This document shows, one piece after another, positions 42,399 to 50,858 of a DNA stretch of 64,000 nt. The number at the start of each line of letters is the position of its first letter. Position 1 is the first letter of the stretch. The DNA comes from Porphyromonas sp. GTDB taxonomy: Bacteria > Bacteroidota > Bacteroidia > Bacteroidales > Porphyromonadaceae. The position numbers and the translations under genes are program-made. The notes beneath the pieces are model-generated. The model saw only the letters and a program-made list of their open reading frames with translations, had not been told where the DNA came from and did not search any database. The stretch is from NCBI GenBank assembly GCA_029983505.1, contig JASBZK010000001.1, positions 52,458 to 116,457 of the forward strand. Reading direction: 5' to 3'.

Positions 42399-43454
42399 TT
42401 ACGGAACGATAAGCATGGAGTCGCCGTAGGCACCGAAGCCGTACTTCTCTTTGATCGCCTCCTTATATCCCGCCATCACGTTTTTGTAACCGCCGAAAGC
42501 GCAGGCGTTCATAAGCATCGGAGAGTAGGGTATGTGGAAGCCCGTAATCATCGAGGTGGCCACTTCAAACTCATACTCCGGGAAGATGAACTTTCCCGTC
42601 CAACCCTCGTAAGGCTTGATGAAGCCGTCCGTACTTACGGCCGTCTCAAGGGCTTTCATCGTGGAGGCTCCGACGGCGCAAATCTGTTTGCCCGAGATTT
42701 TCGCGTTATTGACCATATCGCAGCACTCTTTGGAGACGAACATCTGCTCGCTCCCCATCTTGTACTTCGTGAGGTCGTCGACGTCGATTTCGGAATACAT
42801 CACACGGGAGTTGTGCAGCGTCAGACGCGCAAACTTGGTGTCCTTCAGATCCAGACGCTTCATCAGCTCTCTGCTGAAGTGAAAGCCCGCTGACGGTGCC
42901 ACCACCGCACCTTCCTCCGTGGCGTAAATCGTCTGGTAGTTCTCGGGATCCTCCGGCTCTTCGTCCCGCTTGATGTAGTCGGGCAGAGGTGTGAGACCGT
43001 GCGCGAAGAGCTCTTTTTTGAACTCCTCGTGCGTGCCGTCAAAGATGAAGCGCAGCGTGCGACCGCGTGAAGTCGTATTATCGATAACTTCGGCCACGAG
43101 ACTCTCGTCTTCGCCGAAATAGAGCTTATTGCCGATGCGGATTTTTCTCGCCGGATCCACGAGCACGTCCCAGAGCAATTGCTCGGGCTTGAGCTCACGG
43201 AGAAGGAAGACTTCGATAATGGCGTTTGTCTTCTCTTTGTGACCGAGAAGCTTGGCCGGGAAGACCTGTGTGTCGTTGAGGACGATGACGTCGTCGGCGC
43301 CGAAGTAGTCGATCATATCCTTGAAGAGCCGGTGCTCGATCTCTCCGCTCTCCTTATGAATCACCATCATACGTGCCTCGTCCCGAAACTTTTCGGCAGG
43401 CCGCTGAGCAATCAGCTCTTCGGGAAGTTTGTATTTGAATTGGGAGAGCTTCAT
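42399..43454 (-). CDS. queA: S-adenosylmethionine:tRNA ribosyltransferase-isomerase QueA
   Basis: 351 residues from ATG 43454 (MKLSQFKYKLPEELIAQRPA), the family N-terminus; a start at 43484 adds ten residues. Motifs: DVIVLNDTQVFPAKLLG, LFAHGLTPLPDYIKR, EGAVVAPSAGFHFS and GKFIFPEYEF. It makes epoxyqueuosine in tRNA, downstream of QueF in the pathway although queF lies 25 kb away. Confidence 0.97.
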   Translation of the reverse strand: MKLSQFKYKLPEELIAQRPAEKFRDEARMMVIHKESGEIEHRLFKDMIDYFGADDVIVLNDTQVFPAKLLGHKEKTNAIIEVFLLRELKPEQLLWDVLVDPARKIRIGNKLYFGEDESLVAEVIDNTTSRGRTLRFIFDGTHEEFKKELFAHGLTPLPDYIKRDEEPEDPENYQTIYATEEGAVVAPSAGFHFSRELMKRLDLKDTKFARLTLHNSRVMYSEIDVDDLTKYKMGSEQMFVSKECCDMVNNAKISGKQICAVGASTMKALETAVSTDGFIKPYEGWTGKFIFPEYEFEVATSMITGFHIPYSPMLMNACAFGGYKNVMAGYKEAIKEKYGFGAYGDSMLIVP

Positions 43455-43512
43455 GCTCCCCAGATTATTCCTTAGCGTCTTCATATTCTTAAATATAACT
43501 GTCGGTTCCCCG

Positions 43513-44259
43513 TTATTGTTCTCTTTTGTAGCCCTCTTTCTCCAGCTCCCCCTTTATGAAGTCTTCGATCTCCTCCGGCTTGATGGCGTCATCAAGCGTG
43601 AAGGAGCCCACACTTGTGCGCCGGAGGGCAGTGAGGTGTGCCCCGCTCCCAAACTCACGACCGAGATCACGAGCCAAAGAGCGGATGTAGGTCCCTTTGC
43701 CGCAAGTGACTTCGAGTGTCAGCATCGGCGGCTCGAATGTGGTGAGCTTGATTTCCCGGATGAATACTTTCTTTGCCGGCAGCTCCGTCTCCTCTCCTCT
43801 CCGGGCCAATTTGTAGGCACGGGTGCCGTTGATGTTCACGGCAGAGAAGAGTGGGGGCACTTGGTCGATTTCGCCCTCAAACTTCCTCAGCGCTTCTTCC
43901 GTCATCTCCCTCGTGATGTGATCGTAGGGAAAAGTCGCGTCGACCTCACTCTCGAGGTCAAAGCTCGGGGTCGTCTCACCGAGCTTGATGGTGGTGACGT
44001 AGTGTTTCAAGCCCTTCTGTACTTCGTCGATGGTCTTGGTGAAACGTCCCGTGCAGACGACCACGACGCCCGTGGCGAGCGGGTCGAGTGTGCCGGCGTG
44101 ACCCACTTTGATGCGCTTGACACCCAGAGCTTTCGAGAGGACGTAACGGAACTTGTTGACCACGTCGAAGCTGGTCCATTCCGGAGGTTTGTCTATGACG
44201 ACGTACCTCCCGAGATCGAACGAGCTTTTGGGGCGATCGGCTTGGGGCTTATTGCTCAT
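43513..44259 (-). CDS. truB: tRNA pseudouridine(55) synthase
   Basis: 248 residues. The catalytic Asp is in GHAGTLDPLATGVVVV. Also KPPEWTSFDVVNKFR, YVTTIKLGETTPSFD and GKGTYIRSLARDLG. The C-terminal PUA domain is reduced to a short tail as in other Bacteroidetes. 9 bp behind uppP. Confidence 0.97.
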   Translation of the reverse strand: MSNKPQADRPKSSFDLGRYVVIDKPPEWTSFDVVNKFRYVLSKALGVKRIKVGHAGTLDPLATGVVVVCTGRFTKTIDEVQKGLKHYVTTIKLGETTPSFDLESEVDATFPYDHITREMTEEALRKFEGEIDQVPPLFSAVNINGTRAYKLARRGEETELPAKKVFIREIKLTTFEPPMLTLEVTCGKGTYIRSLARDLGREFGSGAHLTALRRTSVGSFTLDDAIKPEEIEDFIKGELEKEGYKREQ

Positions 44260-44268
44260 ACGGTGAGG

Positions 44269-45117
44269 TTATTGGAAAAGGGCGAGGTTTACGCCCGATG
44301 CCATCATAAGGAGAATCACGCCCCCCACTATGATGCGGTATACCCCGAATGCCCTAAAGGAGTGCTTGCGGACGTACCCTATAAAATACTTTATAGCAAG
44401 GAGTGCCACGACGAAAGCCACCGCGTTGCCGATGAGGAGCAGCCCCCAGTTGTCTGCCAGGATATGCAGGTCGCCGGACTTCATAAACTTAAGCAACTCG
44501 TACACCGTGGCTCCTGCCATCGTCGGCACGGCGAGGAAGAAGCTGAACTCCGCGGCCGTTTCCCTCTTCAGCCCCACTGCCATACCGCCCACGATCGTAC
44601 TCATAGAGCGCGACATCCCGGGCAGGAACATCGCGATGCACTGAAAGAGACCGATGATGAAAGAATCCTTGTAGCGGACGATTTTCTTCTCCCCGCGCTT
44701 CACCCAGCTGTCGATGAAGAGCATAATCACCCCGCCTATGACGAGGTTCAAGGCGATGATCCAGACTTCGCCGAGTACCGAGTCCACCCAGTCGTCGAAG
44801 AGCAGCCCCAAGACGACCGCAGGGATAATCCCCACCGCGAGAAGCCAGTAGAAGCGAAAGCGCCCCAATAGCCGCCTGAAGCCCGGCGCATCCCTGAGAT
44901 CCGAAGGCACCTCGAAGCGGAGGAACTCCCGAAAGTACAGCACTACGACGCTGAGGATGGCGCCGAGCTGTATCATCACTGTAAATGCCTTGACGAAATC
45001 GGTGCTCTCGATGCCCATTAGCGCTTGGGCGATCACCATGTGTCCCGTACTCGAGACAGGCAGGAACTCCGTGAGTCCCTCTACGATGGCCAGTACGATG
45101 GCCTGTATGTAATCCAT
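44269..45117 (-). CDS. uppP: undecaprenyl-diphosphatase
   Basis: 282 residues, about eight membrane helices. The BacA signature is VEGLTEFLPVSSTGHM near the N-terminus and the second active-site motif is PGMSRSMSTI. It recycles undecaprenyl pyrophosphate for peptidoglycan and surface glycan synthesis, supplying the carrier used by mraY at 59729. Confidence 0.97.
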   Translation of the reverse strand: MDYIQAIVLAIVEGLTEFLPVSSTGHMVIAQALMGIESTDFVKAFTVMIQLGAILSVVVLYFREFLRFEVPSDLRDAPGFRRLLGRFRFYWLLAVGIIPAVVLGLLFDDWVDSVLGEVWIIALNLVIGGVIMLFIDSWVKRGEKKIVRYKDSFIIGLFQCIAMFLPGMSRSMSTIVGGMAVGLKRETAAEFSFFLAVPTMAGATVYELLKFMKSGDLHILADNWGLLLIGNAVAFVVALLAIKYFIGYVRKHSFRAFGVYRIIVGGVILLMMASGVNLALFQ

Positions 45118-45156
45118 CTGATATCTTCTATTGCGTTAAGTGTGTCCTTCCTCTTA

Positions 45157-45396
45157 TTATTGTTTGGATTTCGGGCGGTAGAGGAGGGCGGGGATGATGC
45201 CGAGATAGCCGAGCGTGGTAAGAATGGGAGCGAGCACGATTCTCCGGAAATTAAAGACCTCCGGGTCGAAGCTTACGCCGTCCGCACTCTTTCCCCCGCT
45301 CATCAACGCATACCCGATGACGAGAAGGAGCATCGAGACCGCCAATATCCATAGGTTGGCGCGTGTAAAACCGTAGTATTTGGACTCTTGTGCCAT
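45157..45396 (-). CDS. DUF3098 small membrane protein
   Basis: 79 residues from ATG 45396 (MAQESKYYGFTRANL). Two predicted membrane helices (about 15-33 and 53-72) flank a conserved GGKSADGVSFDPEVFNFRR loop. The longer upstream frame overlaps ftsX and is rejected. The family sits between ftsX and uppP in many Bacteroidetes; function unknown, perhaps linked to FtsX or UppP. Confidence 0.93.
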   Translation of the reverse strand: MAQESKYYGFTRANLWILAVSMLLLVIGYALMSGGKSADGVSFDPEVFNFRRIVLAPILTTLGYLGIIPALLYRPKSKQ

Positions 45397-45422
45397 TTTG
45401 AGACAAAAAATAGGTGAAGTGA

Positions 45423-46319
45423 TTAGGCCCTGTAGAGCTTGTCTGCGTCCATCCTCAGGTAGCGACTTACCGCCAGAGCTGACGCAATCCAGCTGATGAG
45501 AACCCCGAGGACGAGGACAATCCCCGAGACGATTAGGGAGTTTCGGATCGTCAAGACTTCGCGCATCGGCGGGAAGACCTCCAAGATATACCACCGTCCC
45601 CATGCCAGTAGCGCGATGGCCAAAACCGCCGCGGCTACGCCTGCCCATATATTGCTCCACACGAAAGGCCTTCGGATAAAGCCTGCCGTCGCTCCCACAA
45701 GGCGCATCGTGTAGATGAGGAAACGCTTGGAGTAAATGAGAAGCCGGACGGTGTTATTGATAAGTACCACCGAGATTAGGAGTAGGATGACCGTCAGCAC
45801 GATCATTACGATGGTGACGGTACGGATGTTCTTATTGAGCGCTTCGATGAGATCTTTGCGGAAAGAGACGCTTTGGGTGATGGGGTAATTGCCCAGCAGC
45901 CGTTCGATCTTCGCGATGCTGTCCTTCTCAGACACGTATTTGCTTTTGACATAGACTTCGAGCGTGGGTGAGAGGGGATTCCACCCCAGGAAGCTCTCCG
46001 GACTCTCTCCGAGCTCTTCGGTGAGCTGCTTCATGGCCTCTTCCTTGGAGTAGTATTCGACCTCCTTGACGAACGGGTGCTTCTCGATGTCTTTTTTCAT
46101 CAAAGCGATCTCGTTATTGGACGCTTCCGGGGTAATGAGTACGGTGAAGTTGAAGCTCTCCCGGACGTAGTCTTTGAGACCGGTGCCGACGAGACCGATG
46201 ATGGCGACCACGCCGACCAAGAAGAGCACCATAGCGATGCTGATGATGCTGATGATGCGCGAATGAATGAAACTCAGATTCTTGCTCTTACCTAACCGTT
46301 GCTCGTCTCTTCCTGCCAT
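45423..46319 (-). CDS. ftsX: cell-division ABC permease subunit FtsX
   Basis: 298 residues from ATG 46319 (MAGRDEQRLGKSKNLSF). A start at 46370 lies upstream of the promoter box at 46358 and is excluded. One N-terminal helix, an extracellular domain (about 60-165: FNFTVLITPEASNNEIALMKKD...VKEVEYYSKEEA) and three C-terminal helices. FtsEX activates peptidoglycan hydrolases at the septum; ftsE is not in this window. Confidence 0.95.
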   Translation of the reverse strand: MAGRDEQRLGKSKNLSFIHSRIISIISIAMVLFLVGVVAIIGLVGTGLKDYVRESFNFTVLITPEASNNEIALMKKDIEKHPFVKEVEYYSKEEAMKQLTEELGESPESFLGWNPLSPTLEVYVKSKYVSEKDSIAKIERLLGNYPITQSVSFRKDLIEALNKNIRTVTIVMIVLTVILLLISVVLINNTVRLLIYSKRFLIYTMRLVGATAGFIRRPFVWSNIWAGVAAAVLAIALLAWGRWYILEVFPPMREVLTIRNSLIVSGIVLVLGVLISWIASALAVSRYLRMDADKLYRA

Positions 46320-46357
46320 AGTCTGCTTTCCCGAGTGGATATCGAATATAATACGCG

Positions 46358-46365
46358 CAAATATA
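46358..46365 (-). promoter_or_regulatory. ftsX operon -7 element
   Basis: Minus strand TATATTTG, 38 bp before ATG 46319. It sets the transcription start near 46351. Confidence 0.55.
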
Positions 46366-46411
46366 CCCAAATTAAAAAGAGTCTCCGAGTCTCCTGCGGG
46401 AGGGATATTTT

Positions 46412-46495
46412 GGTACGGACCGAGACAATTGCCTCGGTCTGTAGGACAGCAAGACGAGACACGTACCGGGAAGATCTCCTTGGTACGTGTCTCGT
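46412..46495. repeat. paired palindromic repeat (REPIN-like), locus 12
   Basis: Hairpin A at 46412-46443 (GGTACGGACCGAGA / CCTCGGTCTGTA) and hairpin B at 46454-46495 (ACGAGACACGTACCGGGA / TCCTTGGTACGTGTCTCGT). Confidence 0.85.
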
Positions 46496-46594
46496 TTAGG
46501 ACGGCTTATGAGTAGAAGGGTGTACTCTGTCTTTACCCGAAAAATTCCCGGTTCCTAACTGCCGGAGACCTTAGAGGGGTATCCGCCCCGTAGT

Positions 46595-47389
46595 CTACCG
46601 GGATAGGGACTCAGCGCACTTCCCGGCTGCCGTGCCAAACGCCATGCCTTCTTTTTTCAAACTTCGGATGACCGACTTCAGGCGCTTGATCATAGGAAAG
46701 CCGATTCTTCTTTTGATGAGGAAAGGGACGCGGGACAAGTCTTTTTCTTTCGTCCAGTCCGCAAACTCCCAGGGGTGGAAGTAGAGCTGGAGGTAGTCCG
46801 TCTTGCGGAGCGTGAGCCGGCACAGAGCCTTGTACATCGGAAGGGGGTAGTGGTGCAATCCGAGCCAGAAAAGCGGAATCCGGAGCTTGGGGGTCACGGG
46901 ACCCGGTAGGCGGATGATGCCGTTTGGCTCCGAAAAAGGTACGGTCGGGAGGGAGAGATTATTGTAGCGTCCGGGGATAAAGGCAGGGTTTAGGGAAGAG
47001 TCGTACAAATAGCCCGCAGCTTTTAGCTCCTCCATATCTACGGGCATCATCCTCGGCATCCGGAAGCCCGTGACGTCCTTCCCCGTGAGGCGCTCGAGTG
47101 CGGTCTTGGAGGCGGTGAGGTCGCCTTTTTCCATCACGCCGTGGTGCATCCCGTGGGACGCGATCTCGAAGTCTTCCCCCGCCACGAGCCTATGCCGTGT
47201 CTCGGGAGAGATGGACTCCATAAAGCGGACGGTGCTGTAAAAAGTAGCCGGTACCTCTTCGCTCTCGAGGAGGTCGAGGAGGTTGTTCAGCCCTTTTTCG
47301 GAGATCTCGATCTGACGCTCCGGGGAGATAGAGAGACCGTATTCTGTCGGGAGGTCAAACTCCTCGATGTCAAAACTTAGGATAACCAT
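46595..47389 (-). CDS. polysaccharide deacetylase family protein
   Basis: 264 residues, NodB-like barrel. Motif 1 is reduced to ILSFDIEEFD, motif 2 is SHGMHHG (metal His pair) and motif 3 is GFRMPRMMP. The C-terminal YLQLYFHPWEFADW carries the motif-4/5 His. It resembles the PIG-L-independent, DUF3473-like deacetylases of surface glycan loci. It overlaps the GT2 gene by 13 bp, giving a three-gene glycan operon with GT87. Substrate unknown. Confidence 0.88.
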   Translation of the reverse strand: MVILSFDIEEFDLPTEYGLSISPERQIEISEKGLNNLLDLLESEEVPATFYSTVRFMESISPETRHRLVAGEDFEIASHGMHHGVMEKGDLTASKTALERLTGKDVTGFRMPRMMPVDMEELKAAGYLYDSSLNPAFIPGRYNNLSLPTVPFSEPNGIIRLPGPVTPKLRIPLFWLGLHHYPLPMYKALCRLTLRKTDYLQLYFHPWEFADWTKEKDLSRVPFLIKRRIGFPMIKRLKSVIRSLKKEGMAFGTAAGKCAESLSR

Positions 47390-48102
47390 CGTGCGTAAAA
47401 GATTCGGTAGAGCCCCGGGAGCTCCGACAAGAGCGTACGGGGCGAGATGTCGGAGAGTTGGATATCGGGGCGTATGGCGGTGCTGATGACCCGCACAGAG
47501 AGCTTGCGGTGTACGGCGAGGGCGACGAACTCGGTGTCGAAGAGAAACCGGTCGATGCGTGTCTCGAGAAACGCTTCTCTCCCTTTTGCCGACAGCCCCT
47601 TAAGTCCCCCTTGAGTGTCTACCGTGGGGAGGTAGAGGAGGACGCGGTTGAAAAGGTGAGAGAGGAAGGAGAGCACTTTTCTCCGATCCGGTATCACCCT
47701 GAGGTACGTCTCTTTGCGCCGCTCTGCGAGGACTAAGTCCGCGCCCCCTTCCAGCTCCAGAAGCATATCCTTCATAGAGTCCGTCGTGTAGGGAAAATCC
47801 CAGTCGGTGTACATCACGAAAGGAGCCGTCGAGAGCTGCATCGCGGCCCGTATCGCGCCACCTTTGCCCTTGTTTTGGGCATACTCGACGTACACGGTCT
47901 CGAACGGGCGCGTCTTCCAAAACGCCCGTACCTCTTCTCCGTGTCCGTAAGGCGAGCAGTCGGGAACGACAAAAAGCCTCAGGTCGAGCACTTGTCCCGT
48001 CTCTGCCTCATAGGCGGATTTAAGCCGCGTGATGCGCATCTCGGCGTACTTCTCCCACTCGGGAAGGGGTTTGTACGCCGGCAGTATCAGATCCAAAGTC
48101 AT
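47377..48102 (-). CDS. DPM1-like family 2 glycosyltransferase
   Basis: 241 residues, GT-A fold: MTLDLILPAYKPLPEWEKYA, then NKGKGGAIRAAMQ and TDWDFPY (DxD). The C-terminal region TQGGLKGLSAKGREAF and DRFLFDTEFVALA resembles polyisoprenyl-phosphate mannosyl/glucosyl transferases. It likely charges a lipid carrier that GT87 then uses. Its first 83 bp also encode the end of the GT87 gene in another frame. Confidence 0.9.
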   Translation of the reverse strand: MTLDLILPAYKPLPEWEKYAEMRITRLKSAYEAETGQVLDLRLFVVPDCSPYGHGEEVRAFWKTRPFETVYVEYAQNKGKGGAIRAAMQLSTAPFVMYTDWDFPYTTDSMKDMLLELEGGADLVLAERRKETYLRVIPDRRKVLSFLSHLFNRVLLYLPTVDTQGGLKGLSAKGREAFLETRIDRFLFDTEFVALAVHRKLSVRVISTAIRPDIQLSDISPRTLLSELPGLYRIFYARWLS

Positions 48103-49252
48103 GGGTGAGAAGACGGTAAATGAGGTAAAACCAAATCAAGGATGGGAAGAGCGCCTTCAGTGCGTAGGGCTGAATGACTTCGTACCTCAGGACGTGCGGC
48201 ATAAGGTCGCTCGTGGAGAAAGAGAAAAAGAGGGCGCCCCAAAAGAGAATCTGCTCCGCGAGGTTGCCCCGGGTGCGGTAGGCGGCGAACCACAGCGCGA
48301 TGCCTATGTAGCCGATGATGTACGTATTGGTCTCCGTCCCCGTGCTGAAGAGGACGGTGAAGAGCGCGATGCTCGAGAGGTAGAGTGCCCGAAATGCGGC
48401 ACTTCCGTACCGCGCCCTCCTCAAAAGCGGCAAAAGGAGTAGGACGCCGCCGGGAATCATCAGCCACAGGTCGCTAAAAGAGGGTGGGAGACCGAGCGTC
48501 TTGCGCACCATACCGACGAGTCCCAGGTTCTGCTCCCCCGCGTAGAGGTTCTCCCCGTTCTTCGTCGCCAGCGTCTCGAACCAGTTCCGGTACTGCCCTT
48601 CGAGGTAGCTCCATCCCCCTTCCGTAAAAAGAGCGGGCAGGAGGATGAGGACGACGGACAAGGAGACCCCCCAGATCACCGCCTCTTTCTTCCGTTTGAG
48701 GAAAGGGAAAAGCAGTATCGCCATAGCACCGTAGATCTTGGTCAGGAGACCGATGACGACGATGAGGGCGAAGAGACCGGGCAGATCCTTTTCGACACAG
48801 ACGAGGGCGAGAAGCAAGAGGGCGGCCACATAGAGATTGTACTGTTGCATCAGGAGGGCGAGGTACACTTCATTGGCCACGATCCACATAAAAACGGCTG
48901 CTCTCGCCCCGGAGAGCCGGTCGCGCAAAGCATAGATGGCAAGGAGCATCAGCCCCGTGCCGCAAGTCAGCCACAGCCACATACCCACCCAAGTCGGCAA
49001 AAGCGACGAGGGCGCGATGAGCACCGCAAAGAGCGGTCCGTAGAAGAACTGGTCGTAGTACTCCTTCGGGTAGTACGCATAGAGGTCGGCTCCGGAAATG
49101 AAGTGATCCCAGCTGCGCTCAAAGATTAGGTAATTATTAAAGGCACCCGACCCATGAAACACCCTCAGACAGGCGAGGACGAGGAGGACGACCCACACTG
49201 CGAGCGTGAAGCGGGGGTCGGAGAGAAGTCGGATGAGTTTTGGTCGTGACAT
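48020..49252 (-). CDS. GT87/DUF2029 membrane glycosyltransferase
   Basis: 410 residues with about ten membrane helices. The N-terminal FHGSGAFNNYLIFERSWDHFISGADLYAYYPKEYYDQFFYGPLFAVLIAP holds the extracytoplasmic catalytic acid region typical of GT-C enzymes that use polyprenyl-phosphate sugars. The last ~27 residues (SDTAGVQTPSRVGEVRRDA) read through the start of the next gene and look non-homologous, as if the original stop had been lost. First gene of the GT87-GT2-deacetylase unit. Confidence 0.87.
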   Translation of the reverse strand: MSRPKLIRLLSDPRFTLAVWVVLLVLACLRVFHGSGAFNNYLIFERSWDHFISGADLYAYYPKEYYDQFFYGPLFAVLIAPSSLLPTWVGMWLWLTCGTGLMLLAIYALRDRLSGARAAVFMWIVANEVYLALLMQQYNLYVAALLLLALVCVEKDLPGLFALIVVIGLLTKIYGAMAILLFPFLKRKKEAVIWGVSLSVVLILLPALFTEGGWSYLEGQYRNWFETLATKNGENLYAGEQNLGLVGMVRKTLGLPPSFSDLWLMIPGGVLLLLPLLRRARYGSAAFRALYLSSIALFTVLFSTGTETNTYIIGYIGIALWFAAYRTRGNLAEQILFWGALFFSFSTSDLMPHVLRYEVIQPYALKALFPSLIWFYLIYRLLTHDFGSDTAGVQTPSRVGEVRRDAHHAA

Positions 49253-49305
49253 AGGTACACTGATGTTTTTCAGCGGACAGGGGAAGTTGAAGTCGTTCCT
49301 ATCGG

Positions 49306-49313
49306 CAAAGATA
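49306..49313 (-). promoter_or_regulatory. -7 element of GT87 operon
   Basis: Minus strand TATCTTTG, 54 bp before the start codon. Confidence 0.5.
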
Positions 49314-49478
49314 ACGAAATCCTTCCTCCGAAAAATACAATAACCTTTAAGCCACTGAAATTTATGCAGCCCGGCGTGAGCCCTGTCGCCTCGCAGGTAT
49401 TCTTTTTCTCCGGCTCTCCGTGGTCGGCTATTTCCTTGTCAAAGTCTTGATTTATGCCTCCCTAAGTTTATGAGGGAA

Positions 49479-49524
49479 AAGGAAGAGAGCCTCGAAGCGA
49501 TTAGACTTCGGGGCTCTCTTCCTT
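49479..49524 (-). terminator. ddl terminator
   Basis: Minus strand AAGGAAGAGAGCCCCGAAG, 8-base loop, CTTCGAGGCTCTCTTCC, then TTTTCCC. A long near-perfect stem 15 bp past the ddl stop. Confidence 0.85.
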
Positions 49525-49538
49525 AGTTGGTCCGGACT

Positions 49539-50504
49539 TTACTTCTCGATGATGGCGTGTAGGACGTCGGTGATGTCGAGCCCTGCGGCACGCACCTGCT
49601 GGGGAATGAAGCTCGCCGCCGTCATCCCCGGCGTGGTATTGACTTCGAGGAGGACGGGTTCGCCGTCCTCTATGAAGTAATCGACGCGGATAAGCCCTTT
49701 GGCTCCGAGATAGCCGTAGACGGCCTTCGTCCGCTCCTGTACTTTTCGGAAAAGTTCCTCCGGGATGCGCGCCGGCGTGATTTCGTCCGATGCGCCGTTG
49801 TACTTCGCGTCGAAGTCGAAGAACGTCCCCTTCGGCACCACTTCCGTCACGGGCAGGGCGTGCAGTCCCTCGCCGTCCTCGTAGCAGCCGCAGGTCACTT
49901 CCGTGCCGACGAGCATACGCTCCACGAGGACTTCGTCGCCCGCGGTGAAAGCGGATCGGAGGGCCTCACCAAGCTCTTCCTCCTTTTCGACCTTGTGTGT
50001 GGCGATGCTGGAACCGCCGCAGTTGGGCTTCACGAAGAGGGGCAGGCCGAGCTCCCGGGTAATCTCCTCCGGAGACTTGCTCTCGCCCCTCTTTACCGTC
50101 AGTCCACGGGAGACCGGCAGACCGAAAGAGGAGAGGTAGCGGTTGCAGAACGATTTATTGAAAGTAAGCGCACTCACGAGTGCGGAGCAGCTCGAGAAGG
50201 GGATGCCGAGCGTCTCGAGGTAGCCGAGGAAAAGACCGTCTTCGCCCGGTGTACCGTGGATCGTCATATAGCAGTAGTCAAACTTAATTCTCTCTCCGCC
50301 CGGAGCGGTAAAAGAAAAGTCGTTTTTGTCCACGTCGAAAACGCCTTCCGAAGTGTGTACTTCCCACCTGTCCCTCTCTATGACGACGGCGAAAAGGCGG
50401 TACGCTTTGATGGGGGAAAGAAAGGATAGGATGGCGGCTTGGCTCTTGAGGGAGACGCTGTACTCTCCGCTGTACCCGCCGGCTACGACTGCGATATTCT
50501 TCAT
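49539..50504 (-). CDS. ddl: D-alanine--D-alanine ligase
   Basis: 321 residues, ATP-grasp fold: NIAVVAGGYSGEYSVSLKSQ, IHGTPGEDGLFLGYLE, LPLFVKPNCGGSSIATHKV and the Mg-binding end IEDGEPVLLEVNTTPGMT. It makes the D-Ala-D-Ala dipeptide for MurF. In many bacteria ddl lies in the dcw cluster; here it is alone with its own promoter (50563) and terminator. Confidence 0.97.
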   Translation of the reverse strand: MKNIAVVAGGYSGEYSVSLKSQAAILSFLSPIKAYRLFAVVIERDRWEVHTSEGVFDVDKNDFSFTAPGGERIKFDYCYMTIHGTPGEDGLFLGYLETLGIPFSSCSALVSALTFNKSFCNRYLSSFGLPVSRGLTVKRGESKSPEEITRELGLPLFVKPNCGGSSIATHKVEKEEELGEALRSAFTAGDEVLVERMLVGTEVTCGCYEDGEGLHALPVTEVVPKGTFFDFDAKYNGASDEITPARIPEELFRKVQERTKAVYGYLGAKGLIRVDYFIEDGEPVLLEVNTTPGMTAASFIPQQVRAAGLDITDVLHAIIEK

Positions 50505-50562
50505 TGTCTTGCTGATTGATTCTTTGTTTGGTGACCATTTCGGACTTTTCCCTTCCTCACGC

Positions 50563-50570
50563 CAAAATTA
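50563..50570 (-). promoter_or_regulatory. ddl -7 element
   Basis: Minus strand TAATTTTG, 59 bp before the start codon. Fits TAnnTTTG. Confidence 0.5.
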
Positions 50571-50600
50571 CCACGTAAATCCGAAATCCGCCACACGAGA

Positions 50601-50647
50601 CCTTTGCAGAATGCCTCAGATGCAAGGCGCTGAGGCATTCTGCAAAG
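50601..50647. repeat. second repeat family, copy 2 (long inverted repeat)
   Basis: Perfect 18-bp arms CTTTGCAGAATGCCTCAG (50602-50619) and its complement (50630-50647) around a 10-base loop. The left half plus loop matches the reverse complement of 8937-8964 at about 25 of 28 positions. Confidence 0.75.
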
Positions 50648-50733
50648 TCTCACACGAGAAAAATTGACGTTTTTCGCGCCAGTGCCCTTTTTCAAAGGGC
50701 ACCACACCGTATCTTGGAGAAACGCTCCGGTTT

Positions 50734-50815
50734 GGTACGTACCGGGGCGAAATCCGGATACGGACCGAAAATATTTTTTTGCACAGACCGAGGCAAAGAC
50801 TTTGGTACGTACCCC
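50734..50815. repeat. palindromic repeat cluster, locus 13
   Basis: Left arms GGTACGTACCGGGG (50734), GGATACGGACCGAAA (50756) and GCACAGACCGAGG (50781), and a GGTACGTACC arm ending near 50813. Partly degenerate hairpins. Confidence 0.65.
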
Positions 50816-50858
50816 GGGTTCGTCCGGAGCCCGTAAGCAAAAGTGCTACGAAGCAGGG

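Larger units (their letters stand above)
50505..50858. other. gene-free interval with two repeat families
   Basis: This 354-bp space holds the ddl promoter, the second-family inverted repeat (50601-50647) and palindromic repeat locus 13 (50734-50815). The rest shows nothing recognisable. Confidence 0.7.

Noticed and set aside
49253..49538. Possible small RNA or gene between GT87 and ddl
   Set aside because: Only the GT87 promoter box (49306) and the ddl terminator (49479-49524) could be identified. The remaining bases show no frame or fold beyond these.
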